In this document: in pieces, positions 31,778 through 39,835 of the stretch
Numbering within the stretch: position 1 is the first letter of the stretch
How the letters are laid out: every line of letters begins with the position of its first letter
Assembly: GCF_026340095.1 (NCBI RefSeq)
Contig: NZ_JAPEPO010000001.1
Span: forward strand, 7,460,501-7,524,500
Source of the DNA: Streptomyces sp. NBC_01446
Lineage (GTDB): Bacteria; Actinomycetota; Actinomycetes; Streptomycetales; Streptomycetaceae
Direction: 5' to 3'
DNA length: 64,000 bases
Made by a program: the position numbers and the translations under genes
The notes under the pieces: generated by a model
Database searches by the model: none
The model's input: only the letters and a program-made list of their open reading frames with translations
What the model was told of the DNA's origin: nothing

Positions 31778-33052
31778 ATGACAACGACAACGGAAGCACG
31801 CACGCGCAGCGGGCGCCTCATGCTCAACAAGGTTCCCGAGGTCACCATCTGGTTCTGGGTGATCAAGATCCTTTGCACGACCGTGGGTGAGAGCTTCGCC
31901 GACTGGATCAACATGAAGCTGGGCGTCGGCCTGGTGAACACGGCCTGGATCTTCACCGCGATTTTCGTCGTGGTCCTGGCCGTCCAGCTGCGGCTGAAGC
32001 GGTACGTCCCGTTCCCCTACTGGCTGACCGTGGTCGTTGTCAGCGTCACGGGCACCCTGTACACCGACATCCTGACCGACCAGCTGAACGTGCCGCTGTG
32101 GATCAGTTCCGCGGTCTTCTCGGTGCTGCTCGCGGTGGTCTTCGGCGTGTGGTGGCTGCGTGAGCGCACGCTGTCGATCCACTCGGTCACCACGCTCTCG
32201 CGGGAGTCGTTCTACTGGCTGACCGTCCTGGTCACCTTCGCGCTCGGCACCGCGACCGGCGACTGGACCCTGGAGCTGACCGGCTGGAGCCCGGGCGTCT
32301 CTGTGTTGCTGCCGCTCGGCCTCATCGCGGCGATCACGGCGCTGTGGCGGTTCGGCGCGAACCCGGTGCTGTCCTTCTGGCTCGCCTACATCCTGACCCG
32401 CCCGCTGGGCGCGAACATCGGCGACTGGTTCGCCTCCCCCAAGGTCGCCCAGGGCCCGGGCGAACCGACCGGTATCGCGCTGGGCACGTTCACCACCAGC
32501 CTGATCTTCCTCGGCCTGATCCTGGCGACGGTGGTCTACCTGACGGTGACGCGCTCGGATGTGACCGAGACCCACGAGGCGACCCACGCCGCACACGCCA
32601 CCGGCGACCCGCGCAAGGAGCGCACCGCGCTTGCCGGCTTCGGAGTGCTGGCCGTCGCCACCGCGGGCCTGCTGGTCTGGGCCCACGGTCAGCCGCACGT
32701 CGGCCCGGCGCCGGAGACCGACAACACCTCCGCCGTCCAGATGGCTCCCGGCCAGGCGGTGAAGAAGTTCCCGCCCGCGAAGGTCGCAGCGCTGAAGACC
32801 CTCGCCTCCACTTCGCTCAAGGACGCACGCTCGGGGAACGCGACCGGCGCCCACGCGGCCGCCCAGTCACTGCGTGACCTGTGGGATGCCGACGAGGGCT
32901 CGCTGCAGCCGCTGGACCAGACCGGCTGGACCTCCATCGACGCCCAGATGGACAAGGTGCTCAAGACCTTCGGCATCGATCATTCGAACCCGCCGATGTC
33001 GCCTGCGCAGCAGGAGAACGAACTGACCGCCCTCCTGACGGACATGGGCTGA
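31778..33052 (+). CDS. COG4705-family membrane protein with extracytoplasmic C-terminal domain
   Basis: Uncharacterised membrane protein of 424 residues. Four copies of a membrane-helix motif of the form W-x(9)-G-x(4)-D-W are seen at residues 25-43, 80-98, 145-163 and 199-217; repeat 2 has Ile in place of the last Trp. A further hydrophobic segment at ~285-300 is followed by ~120 residues outside the membrane, helical with WDADEGSLQPLDQTGWTSID. ATG at 31778 is preferred over the upstream TTG. Function unknown; the aspartates in membrane-edge positions would suit ion or proton binding. It is linked to the two-component system just upstream. Confidence 0.8.
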   Translation: MTTTTEARTRSGRLMLNKVPEVTIWFWVIKILCTTVGESFADWINMKLGVGLVNTAWIFTAIFVVVLAVQLRLKRYVPFPYWLTVVVVSVTGTLYTDILTDQLNVPLWISSAVFSVLLAVVFGVWWLRERTLSIHSVTTLSRESFYWLTVLVTFALGTATGDWTLELTGWSPGVSVLLPLGLIAAITALWRFGANPVLSFWLAYILTRPLGANIGDWFASPKVAQGPGEPTGIALGTFTTSLIFLGLILATVVYLTVTRSDVTETHEATHAAHATGDPRKERTALAGFGVLAVATAGLLVWAHGQPHVGPAPETDNTSAVQMAPGQAVKKFPPAKVAALKTLASTSLKDARSGNATGAHAAAQSLRDLWDADEGSLQPLDQTGWTSIDAQMDKVLKTFGIDHSNPPMSPAQQENELTALLTDMG

Positions 33053-33361
33053 CAGACCGCACAGCGCCCGGCCAGCCCACCCGGCCGTCGGGCTCGGTGT
33101 GCCGGGCTGCGCCGAGAACCGCGCCGCCTCGGCACACGCCGACGAGCCGCGGACAGCGCAGGCGGCCGGGGCCGCTTATGGCAGCCCGGGCGTGTCCGCA
33201 GACTCTCGTGGAGCGGTCGAAGCCGGCGTCAATGGCTTCGACCGCCCCGAGATCGCGGCCGGCTTCGGCATCTCGGTGGGAACCGCCCACGCCCACACCA
33301 CTTCGCCACCCTGTCTCTCCCCTCGTAGCGTGAAGACTGTGACTGATGGGGAAGTTGAGTC
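33053..33361. other. Intergenic region with possible IS5-type scrap
   Basis: About 300 bases. The plus strand at about 33225-33300 reads FDRPEIAAGFGISVGTAHAH, resembling the helix-turn-helix of IS5-type transposases. No intact gene. Confidence 0.35.
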
Positions 33362-33500
33362 ATGGCAGAGCTGCGTCGAAAGTTCGAGCCGGAGTTCCGT
33401 GAAGGTGCGGTCCGAAACGTGATGGAGACGGGAAACCGATCGCACAGGTCGCGAGGGATCTGGGCGTCGGCGAGGGGACCTCGGGGACGCGGGTGAGCAG
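33362..33500 (+). pseudogene. IS3-type transposase OrfA remnant
   Basis: Starts at an ATG with MAELRRKFEPEFREGAVRNV, METG and then, after a one-base deletion near 33434, PIAQVARDLGVGEGTSG. This is the N-terminal helix-turn-helix of OrfA from IS3 elements. The rest of OrfA and all of OrfB are missing. Confidence 0.75.
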
Positions 33501-33700
33501 AGCCAGGAAGGCGTCCGAGAGCGCGAAGACGTGCGGCGTGAGTGAGTCCGAGCGCGCCGAGGGCCACGGTGCTGGACGCGGCGAGGATCAGTCCGGCTGC
33601 TGTCAGCAGCCATGTCGCCAGCCGCAGTTCGAGGCGGCGGGCCAGCGTGCCCGCGTTCACTCCGGCCAGCGTGGGAAGCAGCAACCAGGTAGACGGCCAG
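33490..33700 (-). pseudogene. M56 (BlaR1-type) membrane peptidase remnant
   Basis: Downstream of blaI, the minus strand encodes LLLPTLAGVNAGTLARRLEL, RLATWLLTAAGLILAASSTV and ALGALGL, the first two membrane helices of an M56 peptidase, the usual partner of BlaI in actinobacteria. A frameshift separates it from its start region and the zinc-binding HExxH half is missing, apparently replaced by the IS3 scrap. Confidence 0.6.
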
Positions 33701-33721
33701 GTGCCTGGGTGTGCGTCTCCG

Positions 33722-34105
33722 CTAGCCGTCGCTGCCCAGAAGGCGGCGCAGCAGGTCTTCGTCGTCGGACAGCTCGTCCACGAAGTGGGTCAGCACCGAG
33801 GCGCGGTCGGTGCCTGCATCCGTCACTTGGTGCATGTGCCTCGCGGTCAGCCCTGACTCGTCGGTGACAGGCCTGTAAGCGTAACTTCGACCCAGAGGCG
33901 TTCGCTCGAGAATTCCGCGGCCTTTCAGCCGGGCGAGCGTGGTGGCCAGAGTGGTGTGGGCAAGCGGCGCCATCAGGCGTTCAGCCACGTCCCCAGGTGT
34001 CAGCGCGCGTTCGGCGGAGTGCAGCAAGCCGAGAATTTCGGCCTCCAGCGCGCCGTTGGCCCGGCGCCTGCCACCTGCCCCGAGAACGGGCTCCTGGGCA
34101 CCCAA
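33722..34105 (-). CDS. BlaI/MecI/CopY-family repressor
   Basis: Winged-helix repressor of 127 residues. LEAEILGLLHSAERALTPGDVAERL and THTTLATTLARLKGRGILE-like sequence (HTTLATTLARLKGRGILERT) form the DNA-binding domain, and the acidic C-terminal helix (HFVDELSDDEDLLRRLL) forms the dimer interface. Start chosen at TTG 34105 because GGGAGG lies 6 bases upstream; the longer TTG start at 34141 would fall inside the operator palindrome. Its usual partner, an M56 peptidase, survives only as a fragment just downstream, so proteolytic induction is probably lost. Confidence 0.82.
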   Translation of the reverse strand: MGAQEPVLGAGGRRRANGALEAEILGLLHSAERALTPGDVAERLMAPLAHTTLATTLARLKGRGILERTPLGRSYAYRPVTDESGLTARHMHQVTDAGTDRASVLTHFVDELSDDEDLLRRLLGSDG

Positions 34106-34138
34106 TGCCGACCTCCCGACTTCGGGGTCTACAGTCGC

Positions 34139-34170
34139 CAATATCTTCTATTCGCGAATAGAAGATATTG
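34139..34170. promoter_or_regulatory. 32-bp perfect palindrome, probable BlaI operator
   Basis: The half-site CAATATCTTCTATTCG is followed directly by its exact reverse complement, with no spacer and no mismatch. It lies 33 bases before the blaI start and touches the start of the divergent PAP2 gene. It is strikingly AT-rich for this genome. Position and symmetry fit binding of a dimeric BlaI-type repressor controlling both genes. Confidence 0.75.
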
Positions 34171-34817
34171 TGTCCGTCCAGCCCCGCCGCCATGTGCTGA
34201 GAGCGGCGGCCCCGCTCACAGGTTGCCTGATGCCCCCTTCCCCTGCCCACAGCCCTCGGCACAAGGGCATGCCGTGGTGGCCTGCTGCGATCATCGAGGT
34301 CGTCTGCGCTGTTGCGCTCGGAGCCCTGGTCGCGGCGGTTGCAGCGCGGGCCTCGCCCTTCCCTCTGGACACCGCCGCGCACCAGTGGGTGCTTGGCCAT
34401 CGTCCCGCTTGGGCGAGGCAAGCGGCCGTGGCAATCACCGTGACGGGCAGCGGAGTACCCGCCTACGTGTTGGCGGCACTGGCCGGAGCGCTCACCCAAC
34501 GTGCCGCGTTCTGGCCCGGCGCCCTAGCGGGGGCACTCGCTCTGCTCTCGGCGCGGCTTCCGCGTATCGCCCCGGCCTCGGCGCTGGCAAGGCCGCGCCC
34601 GCCAGCCGAGGACTGGGCGGCTAAGGCCGGTGGTTGGGCCATGCCCTCCGGACACACCACGACGTCCATGGTGGTCGCCCTCCTGCTCACCACGCTGGCC
34701 CTGACGGGCTGGAGCGTCGCCATGCCGCAGCTTCGGCGCATGGTCCTCGGCCCCGATGTCGGCATGGACGAGCTACGTCGAGAAGTCGCTCGTACGTTGG
34801 CCTCGTTCCCCAAGTGA
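34170..34817 (+). CDS. PAP2-family phosphatase, truncated
   Basis: Membrane phosphatase of up to 215 residues. Motif 1 is seen as RPRPPAEDW and motif 2 as WAMPSGHTTTSMVVALLL, after three or four membrane segments. The third motif (SR-x5-H-x3-D), which holds the nucleophilic histidine, is absent; after the membrane helix the protein ends with an unrelated hydrophilic tail (RRMVLGPDVGMDELRREVAR). It is therefore probably inactive. Starts are possible at GTG 34170 or ATG 34230. It is divergent from blaI across the 32-bp palindrome. Confidence 0.55.
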   Translation: MSVQPRRHVLRAAAPLTGCLMPPSPAHSPRHKGMPWWPAAIIEVVCAVALGALVAAVAARASPFPLDTAAHQWVLGHRPAWARQAAVAITVTGSGVPAYVLAALAGALTQRAAFWPGALAGALALLSARLPRIAPASALARPRPPAEDWAAKAGGWAMPSGHTTTSMVVALLLTTLALTGWSVAMPQLRRMVLGPDVGMDELRREVARTLASFPK

Positions 34818-34823
34818 GCCTTG

Positions 34824-34847
34824 GCGGCGGCTTGTTAGGACCGCCGC
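34824..34847. terminator. Hairpin terminator between convergent genes
   Basis: GCGGCGG (34824-34830) pairs with CCGCCGC (34841-34847) over a 10-nt loop, between the ends of the PAP2 gene and the convergent SDR gene. Confidence 0.5.
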
Positions 34848-34871
34848 GACGTGCGGCATCACCCGTCCAGG

Positions 34872-35678
34872 TCAGGCTGTCGTGCCGCCGTCGGCGAGCA
34901 GCGTGCTGCCGGTCATGAACATCGACAGGTCGCTGACGCAGAAGAAGACGACGCGGGCGATGTCGTCGGGTGTGCCGGCGCGGTCGATCGGGCTGGGCAT
35001 CATCAGGGCCACGTCATCGGCCGTGAGGTCCGGGTCGCCCGCTGCCGCGACGGCCAGTCGGTTGCCCTCGGTCGGTACGTAACTGGGCGCGACGGCGAGC
35101 ACGCGGATGCCCTGTGGCGCCAGCTCCAGAGCGCTCTGCCGGGTGAGGCCGCGCACCGCGTGCTTGGAACCGACGTACGCGGCGAGGCCGGGCGCGCTGC
35201 CGCGGAAACCCGCGGTGGAGCACACGTTCACGATGACGCCGCCCTCGCTCATGACCCGGGCGGCCTCGCGGGTACCGGCCAGGGTGCCGCGCGCGTTGAC
35301 CGCGAAAACCTGGTCCCACGTCGCGTCGTCCAGGTCCGCGATCGACACGCTCGGGAAGACGCCCGCGTTGTTGACCCACCCGTCGAGCCCGCCCCAGCGC
35401 GTCGCGGCGAGATCCGCCGCTTCCCGTACGTCGTCGGAGTCGGTGACGTCCATCTCGACGCCGACGACGTCGGTGCCGTGGCGGTCGGCGAGTTCGGCGG
35501 CCGTGACCTTGGCGAGTTCGGCGTCGATGTCGCCGAGGAGCAGGCGGGCGCCGGCCTCGGCGAGCCGGGCGGCGATCGCCTTGCCGAGACCACGGCCGCC
35601 GCCGGTGACGACGACGCGGCGCTCGCGCAGGCTGATCAGCTCGGAGAGGGAAGCGGCGGAAACGTCAGGCATGGGCAT
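34872..35678 (-). CDS. Short-chain dehydrogenase/reductase
   Basis: NAD(P)-dependent oxidoreductase of 268 residues. Cofactor site VVVTGGGRGLGKAIA with Asp50 after the second strand (LLLGDIDAE), which favours NAD. NNAG at 103-106 and the catalytic Ser154, Tyr168, Lys172 (AAYVGSKHAV) are intact. Its start overlaps the GH78 stop by 14 bases, making it the last gene of the MFS-GH78-SDR unit. L-rhamnose 1-dehydrogenases belong to this family, so oxidation of released rhamnose is one option; oxidation of the aglycone is another. Confidence 0.88.
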   Translation of the reverse strand: MPMPDVSAASLSELISLRERRVVVTGGGRGLGKAIAARLAEAGARLLLGDIDAELAKVTAAELADRHGTDVVGVEMDVTDSDDVREAADLAATRWGGLDGWVNNAGVFPSVSIADLDDATWDQVFAVNARGTLAGTREAARVMSEGGVIVNVCSTAGFRGSAPGLAAYVGSKHAVRGLTRQSALELAPQGIRVLAVAPSYVPTEGNRLAVAAAGDPDLTADDVALMMPSPIDRAGTPDDIARVVFFCVSDLSMFMTGSTLLADGGTTA

Positions 35679-38358
35679 GAGACACGTCCTTCGAGTCGAG
35701 GTTGGGGTTGGGGCTGGGATGTGCGCATTCGGCGTGTACGGGGCCGGGCCCGGCGGTGATGTGTGTGCCGTCCGGCAGGGCCAGCGTCGCGGTCGACCCG
35801 GCGGGCACGTCCACGTCGAGACGGAAGATGCCCGCTGAGATGGACCACTTGACTGTGATCACGCCCTGCGGGCCGTCGAACGAACCGGACGCCCAGGTCA
35901 GTCCGGCTCCCGGCACGGGCGACACGACGAACGTCTCCCAGGCGACCGACCCCGGCGCCTGCCGCAGGCCGAGCGTGTGGGTGTGCAGGAAGCGGACGAC
36001 GGCGCCCTTGCTGTAGTGGTTCAGGGAGGCGGTGGCACGACCGTCGGCGTCGACACCGTCCCAGTCCTCCCAGATCGTGGTCGCGCCCCGGTCGAGCATG
36101 CCCAGCCAGGACGGCGAGGTGCGCTGCGTCAGGACGGTGTACGCGACATCGGCGTGCCCTGAGTCGGCGAGCACCGGAAGCAGATCGGCGGTGGACAGGA
36201 ACCCTGTGGTGAGGTGGTCGTCCGCCGCATGGACCAGGTCCACCAGATGGGCGGCCACGGTGTCACGCAAGTGCTCCGGCACCAGACGGAAGGCGAGCGC
36301 TCGTACGTACGAGGCCTGCGTTCCGGCGGCGGTGCGGCCGTCGGCGTCGAGGAACTCCGTCCGCCAGGCCTCCCGCACTCGCCCTGCCAACTCGCCGTAT
36401 CGGCGGGCCTCTTCATCCTTGCCGAGCACCGTGGCGATTGAGGCGACCATGCGTACGGAGCGGTAGAGGTATGCGGTCCCGACCTCACCCTTGTCGGCCA
36501 TGAACCACCCCATGGGATCGGACGCGACCGGATCGATGAGCGAGCCGTCCGCCGCGCGTCGCTTCGGCTCGCACCACTCGCCCCAGTGGAACGTGCCGTC
36601 CCACACGAACTCCTCGTGCGGAAGAGGTACTAGGGAGCGCTCGACACGGGACGGGTGCCGCTTGGTGCGGGCCGCGTCGAGCGCGAACTCCACCCAGCGC
36701 ACCATCGCGTCCCAGTTCTCCGCGAGGACCACGTCGTCGCCGTACGTCTCGTGAAGTACCCAGGGCACGTGGACGATCGCGTCGCCCCAGCCGGCGGACC
36801 CGGTGATGTGGTCGACCATGGGGTCGGGGTGCATCTTGAGGTGGTTCGGGTCGGGGGAGGAGTTCACGATCCGCCCGTCGGGCAGCTGGTCGTCGCGCAC
36901 GGAGCGCAGCCACTTGCGGGAGAACCCGTCCACGTCGAAGAGGCGCACGGCGGTCGAGACGAAGACCTGATAGTCGCCGGTCCAGCCGAGCCGCTCGCGG
37001 GTGGGGCAGTCGGTGGGCACGTCGACGGCGTTGGAGCGGAAACTCCAGCGCGCCGCGTCATGCAGGCGCGTCAGGTCGGGGTCGCTGCAGGCGAAGGCGC
37101 CGGTGGGGCGCAGGTCGGTGTGGACGACCTGCATCGAGATCGCCTGCGCGAGAGTGGCGGCGTCGAGTCCGTCGCGCCGGACCTTGGCGTAGCGGAACCC
37201 ATGGACGGTGTGCCGCGGTTCGAATGCGGCGCTGGTCGATCCGTCGGAGACGACCTCGTCGCGCTGCACGAACGGAACCGGGGGTTCGCCCGGACGGGAA
37301 CTGTTGAGGTGCCCAGTCGTCAAGTCCCCCCCTGTGTCTGTGTGTTCGCCGTGCTCGATGACGGTGCGCGTACCGGCCGGGCCGAGATCCGTCAGGCGTA
37401 TGCGGCCCGAGGCGTTCTGTCCGAAGTCCACGACGCAGGCGCCGTCCGGCGTCCGTGTCACGCCGACCGGCGCGATGCTCTCGATCCGGCGTACGGGCGG
37501 GGCCGGGGACCAGTCGACGTGGAGTGCCTCAACTGCGAGCAGATGAACGGAGGTTGGGGGATCGGCGGACGGGCGGAAGTCAGTGGTCTGCCCGTCCATC
37601 AGATCGGCCCGGACGATCGTGCTCGGCCGTGACACCCATGCGGGCCCGGTGCCGAAAGTCGACCACGTTCCGTCGTCGTAGTCGATGTGCACCTCCAGAC
37701 GGGCGGCCGTCTGCGTGCCCCATCGCGCCGGCCGGCGCCAGGCACCCGTCTTGCCCCGGTACCAGCCGTCCGACAGCACGATCTCAAGGGAGTTGGGCCC
37801 CGGCCGCAGGTACGCGGCGATGTCCTCGGCCTGGGCGTGGAGCGTCTCGGCGTACGACGTGGAGCCGGGCGCGAGTTCGGTATCACCGACCCGGCGGCCG
37901 TTGAGGAACACCTCGTACACGCCGAGGGCGGTCGCGTACAGCCGCGCCCTGGCCCACGGCCGATCCTCATCGACGACGACGGAGCTGCTCAGCGCGTGCA
38001 CGGAACCGGGTTCCGCCTCGGGTGGGGAGATCCAGCGGGACGACGTCCAGTCGGGGGCGAGCAGCCCCACTTCGAAGTCGTGGGGCACCGACCAGGGGGA
38101 AACGGCGTCGCCCGCACGCGTACGCACCTGCCAGCTGACCCGGTCCCTGCTGGTGAGCGGGTGCCACGGCCACGGCACGAACAGGTGGCGTGGCGAGGTG
38201 CCGCCGGCCGGGGGCAGGGCGATGCCGTTCACGTGCGCCCGGAGTTCGTAGCCGTCCTGCGCCGGCCGGCCCGCGGGCAGTTGCCAGGACAGGCGGGGTT
38301 GGGCGTCGCGGACGGCGGGCCCGTCCGTGCTCAGGTTCACCGGAGCATCTGCGTCCAT
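35665..38358 (-). CDS. Alpha-L-rhamnosidase, GH78
   Basis: Removes terminal alpha-L-rhamnose from glycosides. About 897 residues, no signal peptide, so cytoplasmic. N-terminal Ig-like and jelly-roll domains (LYATALGVYEVFLNGRRVG, LSDGWYRGKTG) precede the catalytic (alpha/alpha)6 barrel. The catalytic acid lies in DCPTRERLGWTGDYQVF near residue 459, with FHWGEWCEPK and GMLDRGATTIWEDWDGVD further on. ATG at 38358 has GGAGAGAAC upstream; the GTG at 38385 has none. Paralogue of the GH78 at 53640. It overlaps the SDR gene and follows an MFS transporter by 48 bases. Confidence 0.93.
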   Translation of the reverse strand: MDADAPVNLSTDGPAVRDAQPRLSWQLPAGRPAQDGYELRAHVNGIALPPAGGTSPRHLFVPWPWHPLTSRDRVSWQVRTRAGDAVSPWSVPHDFEVGLLAPDWTSSRWISPPEAEPGSVHALSSSVVVDEDRPWARARLYATALGVYEVFLNGRRVGDTELAPGSTSYAETLHAQAEDIAAYLRPGPNSLEIVLSDGWYRGKTGAWRRPARWGTQTAARLEVHIDYDDGTWSTFGTGPAWVSRPSTIVRADLMDGQTTDFRPSADPPTSVHLLAVEALHVDWSPAPPVRRIESIAPVGVTRTPDGACVVDFGQNASGRIRLTDLGPAGTRTVIEHGEHTDTGGDLTTGHLNSSRPGEPPVPFVQRDEVVSDGSTSAAFEPRHTVHGFRYAKVRRDGLDAATLAQAISMQVVHTDLRPTGAFACSDPDLTRLHDAARWSFRSNAVDVPTDCPTRERLGWTGDYQVFVSTAVRLFDVDGFSRKWLRSVRDDQLPDGRIVNSSPDPNHLKMHPDPMVDHITGSAGWGDAIVHVPWVLHETYGDDVVLAENWDAMVRWVEFALDAARTKRHPSRVERSLVPLPHEEFVWDGTFHWGEWCEPKRRAADGSLIDPVASDPMGWFMADKGEVGTAYLYRSVRMVASIATVLGKDEEARRYGELAGRVREAWRTEFLDADGRTAAGTQASYVRALAFRLVPEHLRDTVAAHLVDLVHAADDHLTTGFLSTADLLPVLADSGHADVAYTVLTQRTSPSWLGMLDRGATTIWEDWDGVDADGRATASLNHYSKGAVVRFLHTHTLGLRQAPGSVAWETFVVSPVPGAGLTWASGSFDGPQGVITVKWSISAGIFRLDVDVPAGSTATLALPDGTHITAGPGPVHAECAHPSPNPNLDSKDVSHAHA

Positions 38359-38406
38359 GGAATTCGTTCTCTCCGAACCGTTCACAAGGGTGCTGGGGCG
38401 TGCGGC

Positions 38407-39717
38407 TCAGCGGACCGACCGCACGCGCGTCACGATCAACAGGCCGCCCACCAGGGCGAAGACGGCGCCCGTCAGATAGAGCGCGGTGTAGTTCTTGGTG
38501 TCGCCCGTCGTGCTCAGGGCGATGATGACCGGTGCCACCAGCGGGGCGAGGGCGCTGGGGATCTTCTGTGAGAAGGCGACCATCGCCATGTAGCGGCCGG
38601 CCTCGGCGCGGTCCGGCAGGACCGCCATGGCGATCGCCTGGTCGACCGAGGAGAAGACGGCGATGGCCAGCTGCATCAGTACCGAGCCGACGAACAGCAT
38701 CGGGAAGGAGTACGCGAACGCCTCCACGACCGCGCCGCAGATGAACAACAGCGCGCCGATCATCGTGAACAGCCGTCTGCGGCCCAGCTTGTCGGAGAGG
38801 AACCCGCCGCCGACCGCCCCGGCCATGGCGGCGACGATGCCCACCATGCCGACCGTGGCGACCGCCCCCGCGACCTCCTTCACCGGAAGGTCGAGGCGCT
38901 GCGAGTAGAAGAAGGTGCTGAAGGTGGTGTTGAAGTACAGCCCCATGAAGAAGACGAACCGGCCGAGCCAGTTCCAGCCGAAGTCGGGGTGCTTGCGCGG
39001 GTTGAAGACGTAGCTCGCCAGGATCCTCCTGAGCGACACCGGCTCAGCCGCCCTGGTGGTCGTAGGGGAGTCGGGCTCGGCGCCGCGCACCGCGAACGTC
39101 ATCGCGAGGGCCAGACCCAGCACACCGGGCACGACGAAGACGAGGAGTGTGCCCGGCAGGACCGCGGCGAGGCCGATGCCGACGACCGGGCCGATCTGCC
39201 CGGTGACCGCGGTGAGCCCGGAGACCTTGCCGCGCTGCTCCTCGGGGACGCGGTCGGCCTGGAGGGTGAGGATCGCCTGGGAGGCGCTCGCCCAGCCGAG
39301 CATCGCGACGATCCAACCGGCCCCGATCAGAAGCAGGTTCGGGGCGAGGGAGATGGCGGTGAGCGCCAGCAAGCCGAGGACGCTGCCGCCGATCAGGAAC
39401 GGCTGCCGACGGCCGAAGGGGCTGCGCGTCCGGTCGCTCCAGGTGCCGAGCAGCGGGCTTGCGACGAGGTAGACGGCCTGGGCTATGCCGGTGACGTAGC
39501 CGAGCACCTCCTCCCGGCCCGGCGCGAGCTGATCGATGCGCAGGGCCAGGGTGTACGTCAGGGGGAGGACGTAGGCCATGGAGACGCCGAAGTTGGCGGC
39601 GACCATCCAGATCAGGTAGCCACGCCCGACCCGGTGCGGGCCGGTGGCGGGGGTGGGCGGCTCGAGGGCCGTGGCGGGGCCGGTGCGGCTGCCGGACAGG
39701 GGTGTCTCGTCCTGCAC
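38407..39717 (-). CDS. MFS sugar transporter
   Basis: Twelve-helix transporter of 436 residues resembling glycoside/sugar:cation symporters. Cytoplasmic loop signatures are GTWSDRTRSPFGRRQP between helices 2 and 3 and FLSDKLGRRRLF in the second half. It has a ~30-residue N-terminal tail and GTG start. It lies between the GH1 and GH78 genes on the same strand, so it likely imports the rhamnosylated or glucosylated substrate these enzymes cut, or the released sugar. Confidence 0.88.
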   Translation of the reverse strand: MQDETPLSGSRTGPATALEPPTPATGPHRVGRGYLIWMVAANFGVSMAYVLPLTYTLALRIDQLAPGREEVLGYVTGIAQAVYLVASPLLGTWSDRTRSPFGRRQPFLIGGSVLGLLALTAISLAPNLLLIGAGWIVAMLGWASASQAILTLQADRVPEEQRGKVSGLTAVTGQIGPVVGIGLAAVLPGTLLVFVVPGVLGLALAMTFAVRGAEPDSPTTTRAAEPVSLRRILASYVFNPRKHPDFGWNWLGRFVFFMGLYFNTTFSTFFYSQRLDLPVKEVAGAVATVGMVGIVAAMAGAVGGGFLSDKLGRRRLFTMIGALLFICGAVVEAFAYSFPMLFVGSVLMQLAIAVFSSVDQAIAMAVLPDRAEAGRYMAMVAFSQKIPSALAPLVAPVIIALSTTGDTKNYTALYLTGAVFALVGGLLIVTRVRSVR

Positions 39718-39835
39718 GGTGACTCCGTTGTCAAAGGGGTACGAGGGTGTGCGATGTGGGACGTGCGAGAGGTGTGGTGCATCAGGTGCATGAACTGTGG
39801 GGTGCTCACGGGGTGTTGACCGGGCGGGGGAGATG

